From: Saposhnikovia divaricata
Taxonomy: Eukaryota; Streptophyta; Magnoliopsida; Apiales; Apiaceae
Direction of reading: 5' to 3'
Length of the DNA: 64,000 bases
NCBI GenBank assembly: GCA_036435485.1
Contig: JAZHRN010000139.1
Span: 124,001-188,000 of the forward strand
Shown here: positions 35,101 to 46,279 of the stretch, piece by piece
Numbering within the stretch: the first letter of the stretch is position 1
Layout of the letters: the number at the start of each line of letters is the position of its first letter
Program-made: the position numbers and the translations under genes
Notes under the pieces: model-generated
Told to the model about the DNA's origin: nothing
Databases searched by the model: none
What the model saw: the letters and a program-made list of their open reading frames with translations, nothing else

Positions 35101-37554
35101 AGCAGGGTTGTAAAATTCGTGTAAGCTTAGAGTCCCTGTAATTCACATGCCCATGTCTTCCCTTGCTGCAAAAAGTCATAATAATCAGCATACAAAAAGC
35201 ATGTGTACATCTAACATACATTATGTTCCTTGAGTTGCATGTATTAACTAAAAAAGTAAAGTGTTCAAGAATATCAGAAAAACACATACACAGTAGTCTT
35301 CATGGTTTATTAAAAACAGAGTTAATATTTAATTGTGTTACTTGCATAATTTGCATTGCATTATATTTAAGGTTCCCAATTCATTCTAATCGCATTGTTA
35401 TATCACTTCTGAAGTGTCCGTAGTACTATCTGACTAAGAATATATACACTACTTTGTAACCAACACAATACTGCTGTATGTGAAAACATGAAATTAAGGG
35501 CATAGTGTAAAAAATGTCAGATTTAGTAAAGAAACATTGAAGATTATTTGATGAGTAACTAGTCAACCTTAGCTTGCGAATAACAGTTGACAATGTCAGT
35601 AGACTACGATTGATATGACAGCCTTCTTTAAGTCTCTGTCCAACTGATAATGCCTGTGAGGCACGCTCACTCCCCGCCAGATCAATAAAGTTCTGCAAGA
35701 ACAAGAATAAGTAAATTTAGGACATATTTTTCTAATGTCAAATATACAAGATTAAGGAAAGTAATCAAACAGATAGCTAACTAATCTGTACCACACTGGC
35801 TGCAAGAGTTGTGGACTTGCCCTTTCCTACAAACTCACGAGCGGAGCTCTCAATTGTCTGGAGGTAATCAGATGGATTTAGTTATCTTAAAAAAAAACTA
35901 AAAAAAATAAAAACCTCTAAACAGATAATCGGACACCAAGGGTATACCAATCTAAGAATTTGATGAGATCTAGAGCTTGTTTCATTCAGGGAAGTCTCCC
36001 CCACTTGTCTCTGAGCTGCAAATATAATATAAAAAGAATATATAAATACATAAAAACAACATAATCATTGTTGCAGAAAGGCCATACCTTCACAGACGGA
36101 TAGAAGCTCCTTGAGATGCTTCTGGTCCCTCAAAGTTTCTTCTGTGAGTTTCTCAACAACCGTCCCTTTCTAGAACACACAGTATGTTAGTAGAAAATAT
36201 ACCACAAAAGTGGGAACTCAAAAATCATGATAATACCTCTGGGTCATCTAAGAGCCTAAGTGGAATATTTTCTGTGCTGAGGAGGTCTCTAACGACTTCA
36301 TTGTAAATCTCCATTGCAGAGAATTTCAGAACAAATGTTCTTTCTTCATGCTAGATAAAAAGGAGAAGACTCGTATATAAGCAGTCATATTTGAAGAAAT
36401 CGATTGAATATAACAATTAATCACTGAAGTTATCATTACCCTCTGTATATAGTCATATATATCTGCGACCGTATACTCGGTTATTCCAAGCATGGTGTAT
36501 GTTTTTCCGCTACTTGTTTGCCCGTACGCAAATATACTTGCTGAACAGTTGTTTTCACATATGAAATTATATTGACTATTAGCTCAAGCCTCGAGGACTA
36601 ATTATGGTCGCACATAGCATCAAGAAGAAGCAAGAGTACTGCACTTACAATTAATACCACTGACAACTGAAAGGGCAATCTCTTTTGCTCCTGAATCATA
36701 CACCTGCCTTGTTGAACAGTCACCCCCAAATACCCTGTCTATCCCAATGTAATGACCAAGGCAAAAAAGAGGGGAAGATTAGAAAACCTTATGCATATAT
36801 ATATGTATGCAGAAGTACTACTACTCTATTCATGGGCACTGTGAATTAATATTAAAGGAAAAACTTCTAGTGTGATCCAAAAAGCTTTACATAACAAAAT
36901 CGAAGGGCACAGTTTATAAAGAATATACATGTGTGGACTGCAGTAAAGAAGTTTTATCTCTATACTTAAAAAAATACATGTACATAGTTCAGGTTCATCA
37001 TTGAATTTATCAAGGACATACATATACATAGTTAAGCATTCATCAGCCCTCAAAAAAATATTAAGAATTTTATATTTTTAGAACCTCAAGTTAGCCGATA
37101 CTCTGCCATATTTTTAAATATCATAGTTCTGGCAAAAGCATATATATAGAGAATTGTAAAACAAATCTCAGAAAGAAATCCAGACTTGCCAAATACAAAT
37201 AGCACTTAGGTCAGGATGATATAAACCAAGCAAGCCCCATGGAATAACCCTTAATATTTTTTTCCACTTCTAACCAGGAAAGATACAATTAATTTCAAAG
37301 AAATGAGAAAATACATGAACCACAGCCTTACCATATGTATAGGCTGTTGGAAACATAGACCGTTCTTGGAGGCTGTTCCGGAACAATATGCTGGTCTCAT
37401 TGATGCATTCCCAATCTGATACTTCATTCCTTGCGATCTCCTTGTCACTTAATGGCCTCAACCTCACCAATACCAGAATCTTCTCTTCACGGGCACTTGC
37501 TGCTCCTTGCATCTTATCCCATTTCATCAACTCTTCTTCACCAATTGCCCCCAT
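32121..37554 (-). CDS. KIN-7: Kinesin-like protein, KIN-7 family (NACK/At2g21300 type)
   Basis: This is a plus-end microtubule motor of the plant KIN-7 group. Coding exons in order are 37554-37332, 36738-36649, 36540-36440, 36350-36237, 36169-36088, 36015-35948, 35857-35792, 35692-35568, 35165-34832, 34585-33683, 33221-32902 and 32445-32121, in total 2751 nt (916 aa). The motor occupies about residues 22-345: P-loop GQTSSGKT (111-118), switch I NETSSRSH (214-221), switch II DLAGSE (253-258 region), then NYRDSKLTRILQPCLGGNA. A neck/coiled-coil segment (KALVKQLQKELARLESEL) and an acidic Ser-rich middle follow. The last two exons form the NACK C-terminal domain (DUF3490: EFERQKRSILELWQTCNVSL, KGDPMDSIYMEVELRRLSFL). 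The start MGAIGEEEL matches relatives; an in-frame ATG 17 codons upstream is less likely. The intron after 33683 uses a GC donor. A 5' UTR exon probably ends at 38096. Confidence 0.94.
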
Positions 37555-38257
37555 CTCTAACCTTCCTAGTTTCTTACCTCTCTTCTCCCTCAAATCCGCA
37601 AACACTTACAACAAAAACAAATTTGTCATAACTCAAATAAAACCCAGATCAAGCATTACCCTCAATACAGCATCTCCTATCCAAAACAACCAAGCCAATC
37701 CAGTTAAAAAGAAAGAAACAAGGTGGTTGTGCTTAAAAACAGTATGCCCCACGTTTTCATTACTGCATCATTTCGAAACAGAAAGTTAATTATGAAATAT
37801 AATTAAGCAAGTAACAACCAACTACATATAGAAAAGAGGTTAAATCAAAAAGGTTAGTTGAGTGATTAAGCAGTTTGCTTAATCTTTGGTCAAAAGGGTT
37901 CATAAATAAAAACCCAAATATTCCATTCCAAGGTTACTCTGCTTGAATATGAAGTAACGGTGCCTTTATCACACTCACACAACAAAAAGGAAATATCAGA
38001 CCATGGGGTCCTCATGACCCATCAACAAATCACATACAAATTCGCATACATACATACATATTGAGCAAAATGTAGAGATTATACTACATTATTACCTTGT
38101 GTGTCCTTATCAGATTTCCATTAGAAGCTTCTTCACTGTTCAAAGAAAATGAGAAAAACTCCAAAAATAAGAATATATACATAAACACACACTGACACAC
38201 AAACAACTAATAAATCCAAAAATGTAACGTATACAAACATCTCATTTAATGATTTTC

Positions 38258-38273
38258 ACCGTTTGTTAACGGT
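38258..38273. promoter_or_regulatory. Inverted AACGGT pair, MSA-like
   Basis: ACCGTT-TGTT-AACGGT is a perfect inverted pair containing two AACGG cores, the core of the M-phase-specific activator element bound by three-repeat MYBs. It lies about 700 bp upstream of the kinesin start codon, in the 5' UTR or promoter. Mitotic regulation is inferred only. Confidence 0.4.
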
Positions 38274-38799
38274 AAATACTATAAAATGCAACAAATCAAC
38301 ATAATTAATCAAATTACCACTGCATTCACACTGGATTCAAGACCTAAATCTAACTAGTTACGAATGTGTGCGCGCGACTTACTAATCCGCGCACACACAA
38401 AGTAAATCGAAAAATTAGCAACAAATCGGGCTCATTAAATCGAAAAATTAGCAACAAAACAGCAAACTCAATCAAATTAAAAATGTATAAACACAAACTA
38501 TTAGTGAAGTTGTTTATGATTACAAGAGCTCAAACATGTGATTTTACGGAGAGAAAAATGGCAGAAAGAGCAAATAAATCGAATGAAACAGGAACAATAC
38601 GAAATTAACAGTGATGAAACACAAAATTAATTAATTAACAATACACTAAGAGATTGAATACTACATTACTTAACAGTAAACACACATAAACACACACTAC
38701 TTTCTCTCTCTAACACAAAACAAAAAAATAAATTAATTACGTATGAAATTGAAAAATCCAAAGTGAATTAGGATTAATACTCTACTTACACATACACAC

Positions 38800-38935
38800 A
38801 AGCACTAACTAGTACAGTATCTCTCTCTCTAGTTTCTCTCAAGTTCCATACTGAGTTTCTCTCTCTAGAAGTGATGTTATATTTTCTCTCTCTGGAATCA
38901 CGCGCAGTTTCTCTCTCTAGAAATGGTAAAAATAA
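38800..38935. promoter_or_regulatory. CT-rich (GA-rich on minus strand) kinesin leader or promoter
   Basis: Several TTTCTCTCTCTAG units recur (38819-38920). GA/CT-rich tracts like this often sit near plant transcription start sites. It is about 1.3 kb upstream of the kinesin start codon and may mark the first exon. Confidence 0.35.
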
Positions 38936-39400
38936 AGGAAGGAAAGCGGTGATCTAAAACGGGGAAGGAGTTGGGATGAAAGACAAGAATAGCCGCATTT
39001 CTTAACAAATCATACGAAAATAACCATTCTCAATTTTTTTGACAAAAATAGCCGATCTAATACCCCTTTCCTTTATGCGTAATCCATCCTTCTCATATTC
39101 ACTTCCTCCATCTTCCTCCTGTCACTCACCCCGTTTCCGGCGGATCCAACCTCGATCCTTCTTCCTCAATCGGCCTAATTCCGACGACCCCATCTTCGCC
39201 TCCATCCCACTCAACCACCCTTAAAACCCAAAGACACAAACACACACACAAATCGAAAAAAAGATAAAGTGGTCAGAGACGCCTGCGGCGCCGTAAATCG
39301 GAGGAGGCGATGGGTGAAGATGAAAGCATATGTTTGCTTTACTGTGAATTTACAGGAGAGAAAGAGAGAGATCGGAGGTTGGGTATAATGAAAATGCAAG

Positions 39401-39549
39401 GGTTACGCATTTGCAAAATGCTTATTCAAGGGTTAAGCATTTGACAAATGCGTAACCCAGCTAAGATTTTAAAAAAAAAAAAATTTGTGAAGGTTACGCA
39501 TTTTTCAAATGCGTATTCCAAGATACCCATTTGCAAAATGCGTAACCCA
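39401..39549. repeat. Cluster of GGTTACGCATTT palindromic repeats
   Basis: Four units pair a GTTACGCATTTG half with an AAATGCGTAAC half: 39401-39422, 39431-39458, 39492-39516 and 39524-39549. The surrounding 38985-39730 contains long imperfect words (AAATAGCCG, GGTCATTTTTG) and no supported gene. The element type was not recognised. Confidence 0.7.
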
Positions 39550-39749
39550 TCGGTCATTTTTGCGCATTGTTTCAGAATCGGCTATTTCCGTCCATTTGCT
39601 TCTAAAACAGGTCATTTTTGTCATTTTTTCAAGGGGTTGCTGGGCGTGGAAGTTTTTGAAAAGGTGGTGGGGAAATTACGGTTTTGCCCTGGGGGTTTGT
39701 GCTTAAAGTCAGGGGATTGGTCACGTGAGTGATGCTCTCAATATATGTA

Positions 39750-40200
39750 AGCTTTTTTTTTTCCTTTTTTATTTTTTAAATATGGAATATAGTAAGTTTA
39801 TTACTTAGAATAATATTGATAAGGCTGTACACCCGTATCGTAAAAAGTTTCTGCGATACGTAGAGAGATGGGTTCCCTGTTTTCACACCAAAAATCATAT
39901 TGTACACACGTGTCGTAGAAATTTTCTACGATATGTTATGCTGCAACATACGTTTGCTGTATACCATCCCTATTGATAATATAGATATGTAAATTTAGAC
40001 CGTTTGATGAGATCATGAAAATAACTTAATTAATACGTATCATGTTTTAATTGATAATGTACATTTAATGTACGTGGAGTTCTTTTAATTTTAAAAAATG
40101 ACCAATAGTTTTTTTTCTTGAAAGAAAGAATGATCGATGGTTAATTGACACGCTATCGTTTCGGAATTATTTTGAAAATAAATTTGGAGATTCTAACATA
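39750..40200. other. Intergenic DNA with two short palindromes
   Basis: CGTATCG...CGATACG (39834-39861 region) and TCGTAGAAATTTTCTACGA (39913-39931) form two hairpins preceded by similar GTACAC context. No gene was seen. Confidence 0.5.
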
Positions 40201-40319
40201 GGGGGTGTTTGGGGAAACTTATTTTCAGAGTAATTGACACGCTATCGTTTCGGAATTATTTTGAAAATAAATTTGGAGATTCTAACATAGGGGGTGTTTG
40301 GAGGAACTTATTTTCCGAA
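40142..40319. repeat. 89-bp tandem duplication across a MITE end
   Basis: Copies at 40142-40230 and 40231-40319 each include AATTGACACGCTATCG and the MITE start GGGGGTGTTTGG. The duplication therefore copied the flank together with the 5' end of the element. Confidence 0.88.
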
Positions 40320-40493
40320 TAAGTCAACTTATTTTAATTTGAAAGTTAAGATTCCTAACTTTCCAACTTATTTTTGCAACTTATTGAATCTCAAACATAT
40401 ATTAATTACTTGTATAAAAAAATTATCAAAATATAAAATTTTTACCCGGAAATAAGTCCATAAATCCTTATATTAAGGTGAGCCAAACAGACC
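40201..40493. mobile_element. hAT-like MITE, family A copy 2
   Basis: The segment starts GGGGGTGTTTGG and ends AGCCAAACAGACC. The interior from 40300 matches the 21833-22050 element closely. The 5' end is present twice because of the local 89-bp duplication. Confidence 0.75.
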
Positions 40494-40499
40494 AATAGT

Positions 40500-40990
40500 A
40501 ACATAGTATATTTCAGAAAAAGGTTATTAATGTCATATTGCTATTTTAATGTCAATCACGCTTCAAAATGTATTTGGAAAATTAATTTCATATTATATTT
40601 TAATTTCTGCCTGTCTAAATTTCCCGTTGATTCAGCTAGTGATATAAGCAAAAGTACCATAAGGCAGAAGCTAAGACATTAGGGATCTGAGGTACGTTTT
40701 AGTTAAATTATCTATGAATATGGGATGAATATTTGTGTAAAATTAGGATTCATTTAAAATTTTACAATATTATTAATTAACCATGCTGGTTCAATAAATT
40801 TTAAATTTTATTTTTTAAAATATCTCAGGAAACTTGCATTAGGTTAATCTCAGGATTTTTTTTTATGACATGAATTTAAGACGTGGGAAGCTTGACAATT
40901 AAAAAAAAAAGGAGGAAACTTAAACGTGGGTACCAGCATTATGTTATAAAATTTGACTAAAACCCAAATGTAATTCTCATTTCTTAGCAT
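40500..40990. other. AT-rich intergenic DNA
   Basis: No gene or clear repeat was recognised in this stretch between two MITEs. Confidence 0.5.
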
Positions 40991-40998
40991 CATTTATG

Positions 40999-41493
40999 GT
41001 GCCCGTTTGGCTTACCTTAAAATAAGTAACTTATAGTTTAAAGTGATAAGTGTCATATAAGTGATAAGTAAATCAGAACTTATAAGTCAATAGAGTGTTT
41101 GGTAAATCAGAAATTATAAGTCAGTAGAGTGTTTGGTAAATCAGAACTTATAAGTTAACTTTTTTAAATATTTTCAAAATATTTGTTTTTTAATATATAT
41201 AAGTGGATATCAATGGATAGATCTCGATGAGTAGAGAAATTTGATATATACATATCAATTTTTTAATGAACGGCTCAAAATATATATGATTTTGAAGATT
41301 TAAAGGATAAGAATATTGCGTGTATCGAGAAATAAGAATAAGTTGAAAGTTGAATGTTAGGATTTCTTAACATTCAACTTATCCCATATAAGTTGTTAAT
41401 AAGTTCGTTCACTTATTTTGCCAAACACTACAAAATAAGTTGAAACGGACTTTGACCATATAAGTTAACTTATATGGTTAGCCAAACACCCCC
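40999..41493. mobile_element. hAT-like MITE, family B copy 2 (reverse orientation)
   Basis: The ends GTGCCCGTTTGGC and GCCAAACACCCCC form an inverted pair. The interior is the reverse complement of the 22051-22530 element (TTTGATATATACATATCAAT, GATCTCGATGAGTAG, AAATCAGAACTTATAAGT). The AAATCAGAACTTATAAGTCAATAGAGTGTTTGGT unit is tandemly repeated near the left end. Confidence 0.78.
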
Positions 41494-41499
41494 ATGATA

Positions 41500-42180
41500 T
41501 GATCAGGACGGTTCAACAACAGTGTCCACCGACCTGTAAGTGTTTTATTATTTACCTATAATAATATGAATATATTTAGTGGTCAGGAATTTATGATAGT
41601 ATGATTATATTATTTACATATTTCTCTTTCTATGTGATTTCGTGTTGCGTTTTATATGATTTAAAAATTTCGTGGTGTGAATACGGCTTAAATATTTAAT
41701 AAAATTACATATATGATTTGGTCTACAATTTTAAGAAAAATTCGAACCACTCACATCAGGATCAAGCGATCATACGAAAAAATATCAAAACGTGTCGTCT
41801 TCTTCTTTGTAAGAAATTTGCCGATAATTGTAAAGTTGCACGCCGACAGAACATAAAATAGAGAACCGAATGGTCATTAAAGTAATTAAAGTAAGGCTAT
41901 GTTCCACTTTTTTCTCCACGGCTCCACTGATCAACATTGTACAAGGGTGGTTAATCTTAATAAGTCAGTTAGAACAACCTTATTAATTATAATACTCTCT
42001 TAACCTTTATAGCTGAGGGTCAAATCAAGCAACATAAAGAATCTTAATTGATGATAGCTTGAGAAAGAGAGATTACTTTAATCACATGACATAGGATTAA
42101 TTCATGATTACAACTTGAAAATTTTAATTTTTATTGTCAATTGTATGATAAAATTTCAACAACCCGATCCCACTTCAAAC
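41500..42180. other. Intergenic DNA without recognisable gene
   Basis: The sequence is AT-rich with no coding or repeat structure that I could support. Confidence 0.5.
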
Positions 42181-42188
42181 TACCCAAT

Positions 42189-42904
42189 TATACATGGCCA
42201 AACCGGAACCGGAACCGGAAAACCGGACCGGACCGGACCGGGTCAAAACCGGTCAAAACCGGCCCGAACCGGAACCGGCCCTAAACCGTCGGTTTATTTA
42301 TTTTAAAGGTTCAGGTTCAGGTTTGTGTGTATTGAAAACGGTGAACCGGCGGTTCAAACCGGTGGTTAACCGTTAGTAATGACTGGCTATGTATTAATGT
42401 AGTATAGATTATAAAAATTATTGTAATAAATTTTATTGTTTGTTGTATTCTTGTAAAACATTTAAAATTTATTGTAATATATTTACTAATGTTTTAATAA
42501 AAAAAAGTACCAATGAATTTAACATTAAATTAATTTACGTGAAAGTACCACTTAATAAAAGTGAAACTACTATATCCTTGAACTTTTAAAACGGTTTGCA
42601 TCTTACAAATTTTAAAAAATTACTTAGCATTACAATACTTCTAAATTATAATTCATTCCATCCAAATTCAGAAAAACTTATCGTATTTCGAAAAAAAAAC
42701 GTATCATGTATAATGTATATATAAGGTTCAAACCGGAACCGGAACCGGGTCTTGAACCGGGTCAAACCCCGAACCTGAACCGTCTGAACCGGAATCGGCG
42801 GTTTATATCCTGTTAAGGTTTAGGTTCCGGTTCAAGATTTTTACAAACCGGAACCGGCGGTTCACGAACCGGAACCGGCGGTTCACGAACCGTGGCCATG
42901 TATA
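42189..42904. mobile_element. hAT-type MITE with perfect 12-bp TIR and 8-bp TSD
   Basis: The ends TATACATGGCCA (42189-42200) and TGGCCATGTATA (42893-42904) are exact inverse copies. TACCCAAT is duplicated exactly on both sides (42181-42188, 42905-42912). Subterminal AACCGG-rich arrays occupy about 42201-42370 and 42728-42892 in opposite orientation. It is 716 bp with an AT-rich centre and no transposase. Confidence 0.95.
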
Positions 42905-43283
42905 TACCCAATGTTATTTTTGGTAGGACAGACTGCCCAATATTACCGGAATCTTACCTGATTTTCAGTTGAAATAGTTAGGTTAGTTCTTTTTTCCCAA
43001 GTGTAATTTTAGCAATAGCATCTTCTCTCATTGAATAAACAACTTAAAAAAATGAGAAGATATATATTAAAAAGAAAAAAAAGAGCAGTGTATTTTTTTT
43101 TTGTTGAAACGGAATCCGAATTTGTTCCCAAATGATACATGGCTTATTTTTATTTGTGGATTCATATATATATACATGATAGTCATATCTCATTAATGTA
43201 AGGAATAACCAATGTTATAATGACAATTGAGAATGGTTTTGGGAACATTTTTGGGGACTCTAGCATTTTTCATAAAAAAAACA

Positions 43284-44344
43284 GGGATATTATGAATGGT
43301 ACCCTTCTGGTATTGGCTTTTCTGAATGGTACAACTGCATATTTTTGACTTACGAGTGGTACCTTCAAGGTTTTGTCTTCTCAATGAAAATGCCCCTCCG
43401 TCATTAGAAAGTTAGTCAAACGTTAGTCAAACAGTAATTTTAATTAATATTTTGAATGATACACTTCTGGTATTGGCTTTTCTGAATTGTACCACTCCAT
43501 ATTTTTGACTTACAATATTTTTAAAATTTTAAAATGAAGAGTATGAAATTACAAACACCCACATATTTTTGACATGAACAGGGAATGTGGTTGGATCATG
43601 CTTGTTTGAAAAGCTCAAATATGATTAGTAAATTTAAATTTATTTTATAACATAAATATTATTCTTTTTCTAATTTTGGCCTTAAATATGTAGGACTGCT
43701 CTGTCTTCCAATTTGCATCCACTAGGTTTGACTTGAAAAGTAGTGTTCAAAAATAGTAATTATAATAGATTCATTCTTTTTGGGACGTCCTAAAAAGGAA
43801 TAAGGTTCACATAAAATGGGACGGAGGGAGTACATGTATAAGAACATCATGCCAGTGTGTAATTGCATAAAACTGTAAGTTGAACAATGAATCAATAGAC
43901 AGACGGATATAATTACTGGACATCTGAATATCTGAACATAGTTTATTTTTATTTAATGGGTGCCCAGAATGTATCCTGAATGGGTGCCCTGAATGTGAGC
44001 TTTTGATCTAAAAATATTTTAAAAATATGTGGGTGTTTGTAATTTCATACTCTTCATTTTAAAATTTTTAATTTTAATTTTTCACCAATTTTCCATTTAA
44101 TTTTGATTTTTAGAAGTTTAATTTCGATTTTCAAAAATATGTAGTGGTACTATTCGGAAAAGCCAATACCAGAAGGGTACCATTCACAATATTAATTAAA
44201 ATTACTGTTTGACTAACTTTTTAATGACGGAGGGGTATTTTTATTGAGAAGACAAAACCTTTATGATACCACTCGTAAGTCAAAAATATGCAATGGTACA
44301 ATTCAGAAAAGCCAATACCAGAAGGGTACTATTCATAATATCCC
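43284..44344. mobile_element. Long-TIR fold-back element
   Basis: The left arm starts GGGATATTATGAATGGTACC and the right arm ends with its inverse, GGTACTATTCATAATATCCC. Arms of about 270-320 bp share TTCTGGTATTGGCTTTTCTGAA, GACTTACGAGTGGTA, CCCCTCCGTCATTA and AGTATGAAATTACAAACACC blocks. Each arm contains the TTCTGGTATTGGCTTTTC unit twice. Flanks AAAAAAACA and AAAAAATAT could be a decayed 9-bp duplication, as for MULEs. There is no coding capacity. Confidence 0.85.
43738..43832. mobile_element. Truncated Stowaway-like MITE end
   Basis: The sequence ends GGGACGGAGGGAG-TA, a canonical Stowaway terminus, with internal GGGACGTCC. No matching left end was found, so it is a fragment. It lies in the loop of the fold-back element. 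Confidence 0.65.
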
Positions 44345-44942
44345 AAAAAATATCAAGCGTGACATTAAAAAAAAGTCAATATTACAATATTACTATTGTG
44401 TCTTTCTATTTTAAATAATTAAAACTATTTCCTTCTTTTGTCCGGGTAATTGAAACTTATTTAAAGTCTCTTGATGGTTAGAAATTTGAATCTTGATAAG
44501 AGTATTGAATCTCAAGGACAATTATCTGTTATTTTATTTTATTTTTTGATCAGTGAAAGTTAAATATTCAAAGACATTAAAATTTAAATTCACATATCTT
44601 CTTAAAACAGAGGAATATTTGTTAAGCAAAATTTTATACTTTATTATTAAAAAAAACCATCTTCTATTTGATTATAGTCATATGGAGTAGATAGTTTGTT
44701 GAGTATAAGATTATTTTATATTTATTAAAAAACATATTTCATAGAATATTCAAATAATTAAGCCTCAATGAAAAAGACATTTCGACACATATGGAATGAG
44801 TTGAGAACCACAGGCCGGTTTATCTAATTATTCAAAACTGTTATTTTGAAATGACTATCTTGACCTTACTATCTCAAATTAAAAGATAGTTCCACTTCCA
44901 CCCTAGTATAATGAGTAAATTAGAGAATAGTGATCCTATATT

Positions 44943-45120
44943 TAAAAAAAAAATGGCCAAATTTTTATGTTTATAAATTAATTGTCAACTTTTATTTTCA
45001 TTTTAAAAGAACGGCTTTCGTTAATTTTTTTTTTTTTTAAAGCAGCTTTCGTTAATTTTGAATGTGAAAAAAAAACCATTCTTTTAAAAGGTAGAAATAA
45101 AATTTGACCATTTTTTGAAA
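44943..45120. repeat. Small imperfect fold-back
   Basis: The left words AATGGCCAAATTTTTATG and TTTTAAAAGAACGG recur inverted on the right as CCATTCTTTTAAAAGG and AAATTTGACCATTTTTT. The repeated GCTTTCGTTAATTTT lies in the centre. It is probably a decayed MITE. Confidence 0.5.
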
Positions 45121-45359
45121 AAAAGTTAGTGAGAGCCATTATTTAAAAACACGATAATCAATACTGGTTAATAATTTACGAATTTGAAAGTTTGATAACT
45201 TTTTTAAAACTTAGTATAAAATATGGTCCTATAATTTACTCTTTGTTTGACAATGCAATTTTTATGATAAACATACTCATGCACACATCTTGTCTCGAAT
45301 AAAATATAAATTTATTTTATGGTGTTCATAAATGTCACAGCACGATACTCTATCCCCTA

Positions 45360-46263
45360 GAGCAACTTCAATGCTAACAACCAACAATGTTGTTTACATC
45401 ATTCACATCATACAAAAAATTAATATTTTACACTCTCTCTTCCACCTCATTTATAACAACTTTCACTTTAAATTCACTCCAATGCTAAACAACCTCCGCC
45501 AAGTTGTTAGCACAAGTTGCTAGCACACATATTATTATTATTTGATATATATCCTTTTTTAATTCTAAATATTAGTCTAACAAAAATTTAAAAAATTATT
45601 TATTGATATGAAATACGAATTACATAAAATATGAATTACACCAAATTTAAAAAGTATTAAATAAAGCAACATCATTATTATAAAATAAACATAAAAAAAC
45701 ATTTGATTAAATGGATAAAATTGAAAATTTGGATTTTGAGGGTTGGTGTGTGGTAAATTTGGATTAAATTGAGAATATTGAAAATTAGAATTTTGATGAT
45801 TGATTTGTGAAGGATTTGGATAAAATTGAGAATATTGAAAATTTGGATTTTGAGAGCTAACATGTGAAAAATTTGGATTAAATTGGGGATATTGAAAATT
45901 TGGATTTTGAGGATTAGAATTTTGAGAATTTTGAGAATTTTGAGAATCCATTTGAAATGTAGTATTTGTAGGATGATTAGAAATTAATAAACAAGGGAGT
46001 ATTTATAGGCAAAAAAAAAAATTCAACCGTTTGTAAACAAACGGCTATGCACAGCTTCAAAAGAAAGGAGCAGCATGCATGTGATTCATGGACCCTCAAA
46101 TAGAATAAAATAATATTACTTTTCACCCAAACAACCGTTGTTCAATTTCACCAACTTTGCTCAACAACATTCTAAACAACCTCTCTCTCCAATGGTAAAC
46201 AACCTCCTCACCTCTGTCCTAGTCATCAAACAACCTCATCAAACACCAGCGTTAAAGTTGCTC
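45360..46263. mobile_element. PIF/Harbinger-derived element with deleted interior
   Basis: The ends GAGCAACTTCAATGCT and AGCGTTAAAGTTGCTC are an inverted pair matching at 13 of 16. Trinucleotides CTA (45357-45359) and TTA (46264-46266) flank it, consistent with a slightly decayed TWA duplication. The interior keeps the start of an ORF1-like protein on the minus strand. There is no DDE transposase, so it is non-autonomous. Confidence 0.72.
45577..45951 (-). pseudogene. Truncated Harbinger ORF1-like (Myb/SANT partner) N-terminus
   Basis: The 124-aa frame begins MDSQNSQNSQNSNPQNPNFQ and has three to four repeats of the form NP.FSH..SQNPNFQYSQF, then degenerates into hydrophobic residues. Asn/Gln/Pro-rich starts of this kind precede the Myb-like domain in plant Harbinger ORF1 proteins; that domain is absent here. 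The assignment rests on composition and on its location inside a Harbinger-type element. Confidence 0.5.
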
Positions 46264-46279
46264 TTACAATGAACTACAA

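Noticed and set aside
37388..37789. 133-aa open frame on the plus strand opposite the kinesin first exon
   Set aside because: It is the antisense shadow of a well-supported exon.
45577..45951. Asn/Gln-rich frame as a host prion-like gene
   Set aside because: It lies between Harbinger-type inverted ends and lacks a full-length frame, so a transposon remnant is the better explanation.
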